Source: Adiantum capillus-veneris
Lineage: Eukaryota; Streptophyta; Polypodiopsida; Polypodiales; Pteridaceae
Direction: 5' to 3'
DNA: 64,000 nucleotides
Assembly (NCBI GenBank): GCA_014529385.2
Contig: CM043969.1
Span: forward strand, 26,119,946 to 26,183,945
This document shows, in pieces, positions 33,000 to 42,151 of this stretch. The first letter of the stretch is position 1. Every line of letters starts with the position of its first letter. The position numbers were made by a program, and so were the translations under genes. The notes under the pieces were generated by a model. The model searched no databases. It saw only the letters and a list, made by a program, of their open reading frames with translations, and was not told the DNA's origin.

Positions 33000-33175
33000 T
33001 CCCTTCAGCACACATGTGAACTTTTTTTCTCCATAGGGAGCGACGATGACACCATCATTGCTCCATATGAACTCTTTGCCTTCAAAAGTTTCTTGGGGAG
33101 GAGGGTTCCATGCCCCCTCGTGTGATTGCACCTGTACGGGTCGCCTGCCATGTCATCATCATGCCTCCCTAAGGG
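33000..33175 (-). pseudogene. Unidentified coding fragment next to C3
   Basis: Reverse strand, open from a stop near 33163 into the C3 LTR: PVQVQSHEGAWNPPPQETF, GKEFIWSNDGVIVAPYGEK, FTCVLKGRE. The composition is protein-like and the frame is cut by the LTR. C3 therefore seems to have inserted into a coding sequence. I do not recognise the family. It could be a host exon or an older transposon. Confidence 0.3.
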
Positions 33176-34130
33176 GCATCACCCAAAACCATTGCCATTC
33201 TACCCGCGAGCACCCAATGTGGCAGTGATCACCGCCTGCAACCAAAACACCTCCAAGTCACCGCCACACAGAGTCCTGCACAAGCCCTCACTGCTTCCCA
33301 AGTTCCGCAGGCTCTTGAACCAAAGTGACCAAAATAGGAAAAACACTACTGACATCATACCACTGCCACTCAACAATAAGCTTCAACTCACAATAACTTG
33401 CTAAATCGAGCTCCATTTGACATGCCATCACTTTCTACCATCTCCATACCATGCACATGACATTCTAGAACTTGGTCAAGGCCCATAATCTCTTAGCAAG
33501 TACTCTTTCCAAAGCCCATAATTGGCCCCCGACAAACATTCAATTGACCATAACTTTCCCTCTGGAGCTCCAATTAACAATCCAAGAAGACCGGCGTGCT
33601 CCACAATTTGAGCTCTACACATATGTCTAGTGAGATCATCTATAGCCATCTATCATCATATGCTGGTTTGTCAGGATCTGTAAGACCTTCAAACTTTGGA
33701 CTTCAATATCCTCCACACTAGGGATCCATTTGAGAAGCCGTCTGGAACTGCTTCTAAAGCTCTTTGAGAACTACATTCCCAAGCATTAGAATGGCATTTC
33801 GGATTGTTGGACCTGGCATCTCAATTAGCCCACCTTGGAGGCCTTCTTGGCCTAAAAACCACTTTAAGCATACATTTTGTTGCCACTGTCCTACCCAGGG
33901 CCTTCACAAATGCCTTAGAACTTTGCCATGCACCTCTCAGCATGCCCCACATTACATTGCACACTCTTGAGCACGCACCAACTTTGCTTGCACCATCATT
34001 TCCCACCCCCTAGTTGAACATTTATGTTCAACCATACACATGTTTATTGCACCTAAAAAATTACAACACCAAAGTGGCAACCAAAAGCACTCCAAAACAA
34101 CAAACCATATGTACAAAAGATGACATCTAC
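33176..34130. other. Non-coding
   Basis: Words such as AACTTTCCCTCTGGAGCTCC resemble LTR or leader DNA of plant gypsy elements, but no ends were found. Confidence 0.35.
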
Positions 34131-36000
34131 TGCTTGCATTTTTGTTCAAGCAGGTTGCCCAGCCCCCTGCTTTACCTGTCATCATCCACCAAGGTCAAAC
34201 ACTTGACTCTGATCACTTCCATCCACTTGCATCAGTTTCCCATCATGGCACATCCCAACACATAGGCCATCACATTTGTAGGCTTCCATGGCCTACCTTC
34301 AACACTCCAAACACTCAATGGAAAACTGGCCACCTCCAAAAAAAACATCACGAAACAGATCACCATTGTCATCATATCACTCACACTGAACATGTCATGG
34401 CCTCCCTCCCAACCATATAAAGTGAGATTCTCCTCAAGAAAATCTTGTACCTGCTCCACAACCAACTGCACACCTACACTTATGAGCATACCCTTTAACC
34501 ACCACACACAAACCTTCTTTGAAAGCTTGGACACAACTTGGGAACCCGCATTATTAGTCACAAGGTGCACTTGCTACACTGGAAGCACTTCCATCTTTGT
34601 CTCTATGCTTGCCTTTTCACCTAAAAACTACTCAATCGCAGCATCATTGCACTCTTCCTCATCAATCGTCCCTTCAAGGTCTACCAACACCACTTGTTAT
34701 TCAGCTGCAATTACATGCCCTTCAAGCTCCTACTCTATCACTGCATCAGGCTCTGTCAATAAAGAGAGAAACTCATTCTCTACTACATCAACCATATCTT
34801 AATCCATAAGCAAGGCCACCTCACCATTCTGGACAAGACCCTTTACCTGTTGCACCACCACAACATACTCCACAGCCACCTTAACCAACATGGCCATTAG
34901 CATGGCACTGCACACCATTTTCACATGCATATCATCATTTGTAGGCATGGTCCCTCCATTAGAACTCAACTAAACGTAATGCTTTGCACCGCTCCTTGCT
35001 CCTCACATGCATTCACCGCATCTCCACCCACTTGTAAGAGATCAATATCATCATACCTTGACTAAGACAATTTGGTCTCCCAACTTGTATCAGCATCCGT
35101 AGAGATGCTATCACTCGGCTGAACATCATCCTCTGTCTCAAACTCGGGGATCTCCTCTAGCTTCACTGCTTTGATCTCATCTACAACTACACTCTTTGAC
35201 CTCTACCACACTTTAATGGAGCGTGAATAGCCACATTTTGATTGGTTATCGCCTCCTTTGCCCAATGTGGAACGACTTGTACATTGTCTACAACTGGAGT
35301 TGCTCTAGTTGGCATTCTCGACATAGGGACCACCTTGTCTTTCTGTAGCCATAGAACCCTTGGTTTTTCTTACACCAACATCTCTCTTTGCACCAATCTT
35401 GGCTGAATTACCATCACATCACACTGCTTTGGCATCACCACATTTGGAAAACCCCATCTAGCTTCGTGCTTCTTGAGAATATTCTTGGTCGACCCTTTTG
35501 CTAGAGCCATCACCTCTTCGTACGACATTGAGCCATCTATCTCCACCTTGTCTCACACTTCTTCATGCAGGAATAGGAACACCTGAATCGTGCCTTCTTC
35601 CCTTGACACATACTCTGTTTTAACATGTTCAGCTTCCGCTTCACCTTGTCCAACTGCATGTATGCTACGAATTTGCCTTGAAAAGCTGCCTCCAATGCTT
35701 CATGTTCAATCTTCACCTCTTCGCCCTAGACTATTGTACCATCTCCTCGCTTTTCCACAAACCAGGAGCGGGAACACCTGCACCTTGTCTTCTTCCCTTG
35801 ACACGCTGCTCTCTAGCAAAAACAATCCATAGTCTTGGAGTCAGGTTTTTTCATCTTCAACCCCATTGAAAATCAAAAGACATGTCCATGCCATCTCTAC
35901 CAGCACCTACTCTTCAAAGGTTGCCCCTTTGGCATCACCAAATCCACCAGTTCGACTTCAACTAGGAGCATCAACGTGCTCCTCAATGGGGCACCAGAAG
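34131..36000 (-). pseudogene. Old gypsy gag relic
   Basis: Reverse strand, 35800-35100 reads as a decayed Retrotrans_gag domain: VSREEDKVQVFPLLVCGKAR and RWYNSLGEEVK, then LEAAFQGKFVAYMQLDKVKR and KLNMLKQ, then EYVSREEGTIQVFLFLHEEV, and SMSYEEVMALAKGSTKNILK. This is the usual gag order (GKA-WY, F-KF, DK-RKL-LKQ, SYEE). Stops and frame changes occur throughout. Sequence down to about 34131 has open reverse stretches (one of 112 codons from 34570) that may be its continuation, with no protease or RT recognisable. The Ser/Thr-rich + strand frames here are antisense shadows. Confidence 0.5.
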
Positions 36001-36007
36001 ATGGAGA

Positions 36008-36130
36008 CACTACAAGAGCTTATTAAGGCTAGCGACACTCATCGTACAACACTCAATACTAGCGGGTTGCTATGAGTGTTGCTATAAGCATCATTATGTT
36101 TGTCGCTAATGTCACTATGTTTGTCGCTAT
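36008..36130. mobile_element. Possible CACTA-type terminus
   Basis: CACTACAAGAGC at 36008 matches the En/Spm end (CACTACAAGAAA) in 10 of 12 positions. It is followed by repeated AGCGACA / TGTCGCTA boxes (36031, 36091, 36112), as in subterminal repeats. No opposite end was found. Confidence 0.3.
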
Positions 36131-36239
36131 ATAACGACGCCGAGAATTGGGGTTAAAAATACTCAAGAGCGCCAAAACCCATATCTGTTCTAAATTTTTG
36201 CACTCTTGAGCAAGCGTCGAAAGATCAAGGTAACACTAT

Positions 36240-36459
36240 CTCTCCCTCCCTCCGTCCCTCCCTCCCTCTCTCTCTCTCTCCCTCTCTCTCTCTCTACACA
36301 CACACATACCCACACATACACGAGGAGAGAAGGGAGAGCCATGTATGTTCCCTCCCTCTCCTCTCTCTCATGCTCCCTTACCTTCTTTTCTTTCTCCCTC
36401 CCACTCATACACACACGCACACAGATTGAGAGAGAGAGAGAGAGAGAGCGAGAGAGAAA
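36240..36459. repeat. CT-, CA- and GA-rich simple sequence
   Basis: Impure CT tract at 36239-36297, CA at 36298-36318, further CT-rich DNA, then (GA)n at 36428-36456. Confidence 0.9.
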
Positions 36460-36639
36460 ATGAAAAGAAATGAAATGTTATATCAAACATCTTCAAAATG
36501 CCAAAATGACTTTTGAGACCAAAATGATACAATCTTGATAGATCTAATCCAATGTCAAGGTATAAAAGTTTATTATAAAAAAAAAACAAGCTAAAAAACT
36601 AAAATCATTATGATGATCATCAATGTCCGAGGGGTGGAG

Positions 36640-36815
36640 GAATAGTTAGGATTAGGATTTGAGATATATAACTACTTTTGGATTAAGTTTTAAATCTAAG
36701 ATTAAGATTAGGGTTTAGGTTTAGGATTTAGTTTTTTTATTCAAGCTTCACTTTAAGATTATGGTTTAAATCTAAGATTAGGATCAAGGTTTAGATTTAG
36801 GGTTATATGTATACG
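36640..36815. repeat. Degenerate telomere-like (TTTAGGG-type) stretch
   Basis: Many variants of TTAGGGTTTAGGTTTAGG and ATTAGGATT/ATTTAGGGTT. They are irregular and interspersed with TTAAATCTAAGATTA. This resembles an old interstitial telomeric or subtelomeric repeat, though simple AT drift cannot be excluded. Confidence 0.4.
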
Positions 36816-37079
36816 TGGGCTTTCAAAATTAGATAGATCGATGGAAGATAGAGAGAGTAATAGTAAATAAATATTCTATTGCTCTCTCAACCCTATCTCT
36901 CTAGTCTCTACCCTCTCTCTATATCATATTGCACTCAACTTACCACTCTCTACGTCACTATAGAGTTAGAGAGGAATAATTAAGTGTAGGTAGAGAGAAA
37001 GATGATTAGGTATCTACCCCCCTCTAGAGTTATGGATGTAAGTGCAGCCATTGTTCCGTGTTGTACACAATGGGAGAGT

Positions 37080-37950
37080 CCTGTCGTTGATGTAGATCAC
37101 AAGGTATATGTATGTGTACGTGTAGATTTAGGCTTATTTAAAAAATCATGGACTATGGATATGACTTGTCCGCAAGTGGTTGGTGCATGTGAGCTTGCAA
37201 ATAGCTTCCATGTAGCTTCCATAGCTTAGGTGGGTAGAGGGTGGGATGATTAGGTATCTCACATGCGCTTTGAAGAAGAGCTTCTTTATTGTGCACTTTG
37301 CTTAGCATCTTCACAGAAGAAGGAGAGCTCGGGTGAGATGTATGTGCACGGTGCTCGAAAAAAGAGTATGTGCTCAAAAATGTGTGGGGTCTATGTATAT
37401 GTATGTTTAAGAATATGTATATATGTGACTCATTACAAGGTATATGTATGTGCAGGTTTAGATTTAGGTTTCAAAAGTCTGCAAGTGTCTTTGCATCCAA
37501 AAAACTCTACGGAATTTAAAAGCGGCTTGTCCACAAGTCAATTGCAGAGGTGAGCTTGCAAATAGCTTTCATGCAGCTTCCATGGGTTTAGGTACGTAGA
37601 GAGCATTTTTGCGTCTCAAAAATGTTGCAAATTTTGGTAACGTTTTGTCTACAATCCATTTGCACAGGTGAGCTTGCAAATTGAATGCATGTAGTTGTTG
37701 TGGAGTGCTTTGAAGAAGAGCTTCTTTATTGTGCTCCTTGCTCATCATCTCTCACAGTAAGAAAGGTCGCCACCACCACCATGTAAAGCCTTTCAGAATA
37801 TGCAATAAATGCAAAGATGAAGTCGTTCGAGTGAAATGTTTGTGTAGCATGAAAAAAGAGTATGTGCTCAAAAATGTGTATGGTTTATGTATATATGTAT
37901 ATAGGTTTTGTAGGTTATGTAATGATCTCTGTGCACCTTGAGACTGAGGT
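37080..37950. repeat. Diverged direct duplication of about 0.4 kb
   Basis: Four blocks occur twice in the same order: GTATATGTATGTG..TAGATTTAGG (37104, 37440), GTGAGCTTGCAAATAGCTT (37189, 37551, and partly 37669), GCTTTGAAGAAGAGCTTCTT (37268, 37710) and AAAAAAGAGTATGTGCTCAA (37358, 37853). Spacing grows from 336 to 495 bases, so insertions followed duplication. No gene. Confidence 0.7.
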
Positions 37951-38239
37951 GTGTGGGGATCGAGCATGGCTAGAGAATGTGAGGTAGTTTACACTAGCTA
38001 GATAGAGCATGGCTTTAGCATCGACAAGAGGCAAAGTGGTTTTGCCAGCTACATCGATTGTCATGTAGATGTGGGTGTGTAGATTTGTCGCACCCACAAA
38101 TATATGAATTGACCAATAAACATGAGATTATAACCCGGTGGTCCTGATCTCCGTGCATCTCGCCCCCCACACCATTGCCGATGTGGTATTTTCTTTGCAT
38201 TGCGTAAATGGAATGTACACACATGCAATACCTCAAATG

Positions 38240-39483
38240 CAAACTCTACTGAGTCGAATGGGAAGTGCGCCGCGGTAACTCCTCAAGACGAGGCACCTCT
38301 GGGGCTGATTTGATGCACCTTTGGATCCTTCTCGATGTGGGATTGCAGATGGCCACCGAGGGGAAGAGCTGGGGTTGAATTTCCCACTTGATGTGAGAGG
38401 AATGAAGGGATGAAACGCAGATCTCGACGATGTTGATGATGGACAACAATGGAGACACGATGACGGTGAGGGAATGGCCAAGGAGAGGCTTACCATGATC
38501 AAGTGGAGGAACATGTGAAGAAGATTTGCTTTCAAATTGTTGATCTTGAGAATAGAACCTTGAAGTTGAATAAGGTTGTGTTGCTTGCTGTCTAAACTGA
38601 GACTGATGTTGCCGACTTTGGCTATAGCTGTCTATGCGATCGCGCTATGAAAAGCCAGCGCTATTTGAAGATCTGTCACCAGGGAGAAAATTCCGTGTAG
38701 GGCGCCGATTATCGCCAAGACGCTCCACATAGGCAATTGCAGCATCCAAGGTGGTAGGGTTGTATTTGTGCACATCGTCCTTCAAGTTGGGTTCGATTCT
38801 GTCGATAAAGCTATGAAGTTTATCAGAGGGACTAAGAGTCTCTCCAGATTTAGCCTTTGGAACTATGTGATGTACGCGGCCAAGGAACCTGTTTGGCTCA
38901 GGCGGCGAAGAGAGGACCGGGCATGAAAATCCGCATTGGTAGGTTCGAACGCCTTGCGAATAGCATGCCAGAATTTATCCCAAGAAGGTGTGTGTTTACC
39001 ATCAGCAACAACCGATCGTTGCCACCAAAGAAATGTTGTGTCCTTGAGCAGAGAACTAGCAAGTGCAACTATTTTACTCTCGATCAAATCTGTATTTGAT
39101 AAGTAAACCTCCATTTTGAACAGCCATTAGTCCAACACGCACTTGTCGTGGCGACCATTATACCATTTTGGCAGTTTAACATCAAGCTTCTTCTTTTGTG
39201 CAGCATTAAAAATTTTATAAATTAATTGAAGTTTGCGATTGTCTACCTCTTCAGTTGGATCTGGTTCGTTTGGTTTGTCCACTGAAGCTTCGGAAGAAGG
39301 TGTTGAAGATGCTTCATTAGTAGTTCGAGAAACAACACGTCGACTTCGAGAAGTGTTTTTCGTGTGCATCTCATCCAAGCGAGTGTGAAGTGATGCGAGG
39401 CTTATGGAAAGTGTGGCCATTTTCTCCTCGATAAGAGTAAGGGCATCGCCAGATTGACTACCTCCATCTTGGGAATTTGGCAT
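38240..39483 (-). pseudogene. gag of gypsy element X
   Basis: ATG at 39483 (MPNSQDGGSQSGD). An N-terminal helix is followed by a Ser/Thr-rich linker and the start of the capsid domain (KLPKWYNGRHDKCVLD). A stop at 39127 interrupts it. It resumes with VYLSNTDLIESKIVALASSL, TFLWWQRSVV and SWDKFWHAIRKAFEP (Retrotrans_gag core), and another break follows near 38862. Then FIDRIEPNLKDDVHKYNP and YVERLGDNRRPTRNF run to about 38640. Beyond that a Gln/Ser-rich tail continues to about 38240 without a recognisable zinc knuckle or protease. Typical of a chromovirus-like gypsy gag, cut at its C-terminal side. Confidence 0.7.
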
Positions 39484-39486
39484 GTT

Positions 39487-39735
39487 TACGTCTCAAAAGG
39501 AACTCGAACAAGCGCAAGTTCTGGGTCAGGAACAAGTTTTGGGACGGGTACTTCGTGAGCGAAAACTGCATCTAGAATAAATTGGCGCTCTAGAGTCGGG
39601 GAATCGAGAATAATTATCACTGCCAGCTCTGAGTACGGAGAATCCATAATCACAATCACTTCATGTATAGGGAAATTCTCTGGTAAGATTTCATCTGCAA
39701 TCTCAATTGTGTTCCGGAGATGCGGAATGGACAGT
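39487..39735 (-). CDS. Open frame just upstream of gag in element X
   Basis: Reverse strand, open for about 80 codons. It ends in TAA four bases before the gag ATG (TAAACATG). The only internal Met gives about 53 residues, MDSPYSELAVIIILDSP and onward, ending ALVRVPFET, acidic and hydrophobic. It could be a leader frame, an old gag N-terminal extension separated by the stop, or chance. The protein-like composition argues mildly against chance. Confidence 0.3.
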
Positions 39736-40540
39736 CAGGTATGGGCGTCTTCCATGGCCGTGTATAGTACATAGGAAGGAGGGAGAGAAGAGGCCAACGC
39801 TGAGTGAGGGGATAAGAGCAGTGTGCGGTAGTTTAACATGTTGTCCTTTTTTTTGGCACTTTTTTAAATGTATAAGGGTGTTCACATGGGGTTTATTATA
39901 TGAGGCTGATCGGCCAATTTTAAAAAAAAAACTTTGGCTGATTTTTTTAAAATTTCCACACCATGGACAATTGGGCCGGCCAACGTGTTTTTGGAACTTA
40001 TGATAAGTTAAGTGCTAACGTAAGTGGCTTCGAGCATAAAAAATATCATCAGTGTAAGAAAAGAACTAGTGCAAGGTACGTTGCATTGAATTCACCCCAG
40101 CAAGTTGACGTTTCAGCAGTAGGGATCAGTCAGTTAATTTCAGCCAGCGATAAAGTGTTAAATGCAGCCAGTGTAAGGTTTCCAGTAGCGTAATAATAAG
40201 CCAGGCCAATGTTTCAGCATGCCGCTTGGAGAGGTGCCCCTTGGTGATGCATCGCTTGGTGATGTGCTCTACTGCTCGGGTAAAGGTGCGGCGAAAATGC
40301 ACAACACTCCATGTACTGGCTGTACACATGAGCCTTCGGGTATACGCTGTGCACAATTCTCCGGGTACGCGACACACATATTCTGGGTACGCCACACACT
40401 CGCACACACTGCTGTCTTGTTCTGTGTATGCTGCTTTAATATGTGTAGAATTAAATCAGTTACCTCAGACCATTGGCGAAGAAGTTGAATTCCATCTTTC
40501 TTCTGCTTCCATACAACTCCAGGAAAGGGATAGAGTGTAG
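39736..40540 (-). other. Leader (5' untranslated region) of element X
   Basis: Reverse strand, between the GP insertion and the open frame above. Contains a small cluster of GGTGATGC/GGTGATGTGC repeats (40230-40265) and TACGC-CACAC repeats (40365-40405). No gene. Confidence 0.45.
40536..40540 (+). other. Target-site duplication of GP, left copy
   Basis: TGTAG. The right copy is at 49367-49371. Perfect. Confidence 0.9.
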
Positions 40541-40843
40541 TGTTAACCCTCACGGCTCACGGACACCCATCACCTACGACGGACGTGTATTATGTATTTG
40601 GTAGAGTCAGGTACCGGGCTTGTCGGACCAATAGGAAAAGGGTAGGAGTGATCGCCGATGAGAGGCGCACTCTAACTGGGACATTCAAGGGATTAGTTGG
40701 CTAAGCATGGGCGCCCAAGTGTGAATGGGGTGAGCTCATATAAAAGCCAACTAAACCTAATTTTTACTCATTCTCTCATTTGTGCAATAGAAGAGTGCTC
40801 TTGCTCCATCTCCATCTCCATCTTCTTCTTCTTCACCCCCTCT

Positions 40844-40877
<34 letters not shown>

Positions 40878-41128
40878 GGAGAGTGTGTGTGCGATCGAGC
40901 ATTACGAAGGCACGACGGCGGCGAAGCGGTTGAGCGCGGCACGACTGTAGCTTCTTCTTCATCGCGGCAAGGAATCCACCACGAAGGCGAGCGTAGAGCG
41001 GTGAGTGACACACCCTTTGCTCTCTTGAGCTTGCTAATTTAGGCTTGTTGTGTGCTTGGAGCCGTTTGTGGCTCGCACACGGTGTATTGGCAAGTCCCTT
41101 GCTTCGACAGTGCGGCAAGGAGCGCACA
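40541..41128 (+). mobile_element. 5' LTR of GP (588 bp)
   Basis: TGTTAACCCTC...GGAGCGCACA. TATA box CATATAAAAG at 40737-40746. (TG)n(AG)n tract at 40845-40877. A frame in the R/U5 part (40768-41274 reverse) is a shadow. Confidence 0.95.
40739..40745 (+). promoter_or_regulatory. TATA box of the GP LTR
   Basis: TATAAAA in GCTCATATAAAAGCC. Repeated in the 3' LTR at about 48979. Confidence 0.6.
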
Positions 41129-42151
41129 TTTTTGGCGCCGCTGCCGGGGATATGCCCTACACTAAGCTCGGTTAGCACTTTACGCTTCCTTGTGGTGCAA
41201 TTTCTATCATAGGAAAGGCAGGGAAGGAGTGTGTGGAGATTTCTGTTTGTTGCGTTTTCTGCATTTTCTGTCAAGTTTCAATTTCTGCTATTGTCTGTGC
41301 TTTTTCAATTTTCTGCATTTCTTGCGTTTTTTCAATTTCTGCAATTTCTGCATTTTCAATTTCGGCGTTTTTAATTTCTGCATTTCTGCGTTTTTTCAAT
41401 TTTCTGCATTTCTGCATTTTCAATTTCTGCAATTCTTCAATTTTCTGCATTTCTGCATTTTCAATTTCGAAAATAAAAAACGTGACTCAATTTTTCGAAA
41501 ATAAAAAACGTGACTCTTAAAACGGACGGGCTGGTTTGTATAAAAGATAGATCGGGATCGGGATCATTTCCCCAAGCCCAAGCCCAAGCCCAAGCCTTAG
41601 TCCTCAGTCTTATGATATATACTAGACTCACTCTTATATATATACCCTACTCCCTCAAGAGAGAATGAGAGCATGTGGGACAAGTCCTCCACTCTCCTCC
41701 TTTCTCTTCCCACTGGCACCCTTAGACTTTCTAGTTTGGGCCTTGTTCCCTACTGGAAATTGACAGTTTTAGGGATTCCGAGGGCATAGAGTGACCAAAC
41801 GGAGGGCTGTAAAGTACGGCACGACCCTCTAACCGATACGCTCGTTTCGAGCTATCACACGGCCCATTCCACGACACGCTCTAAAAAATCTAGCAAAAAA
41901 ACAAACAAAAAACACGTTAAAAACTAGTCACAAGGCCTCCTAGAGCAGCTTTTTGACACCTTAGGGTATCAAAAGCACATGCACTTACGCTCTGGACGAG
42001 TGTTAGACACGATCACATTGGTAGTGCCTCTGTTCATACGGACACCCATTACCCATCCACGATAAGCTCTAGACCCTCAGCGGGGACACAAGGTAGCACC
42101 ACCCAAGACCCTAAAATAGCCGCTAGTGATTCCTCCTCCGACTCAGAAATC
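41129..42151 (+). other. Leader of GP with simple repeats
   Basis: Non-coding, about 1 kb. TTTCTGCA/TTTTCAATTTC words repeat many times at 41250-41466. TCGAAAATAAAAAACGTGAC occurs twice, 28 bases apart (41467 and 41495). (CCCAAG)n lies at 41571-41597. Phe/Cys-rich frames over the first block are artefacts. The gag frame is open from about 41960 but has no ATG before 42152. Confidence 0.7.
41133..41151 (+). other. Primer-binding site of GP (Asp tRNA)
   Basis: TGGCGCCGCTGCCGGGGAT. From memory of the plant tRNA-Asp 3' end (CCCCGGCAACGGCGCCA) it is complementary with one mismatch. It starts four bases after the LTR. Confidence 0.75.

Noticed and set aside
34392-34802. Ser/Thr-rich 136-codon + strand ORF
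   Set aside because: Antisense to the reverse-strand gag-relic region and lacks any motif.
41190-41520. Phe/Cys-rich ORFs
   Set aside because: Produced by TTTCTGCA/TTTTCAATTTC repeats in the GP leader.
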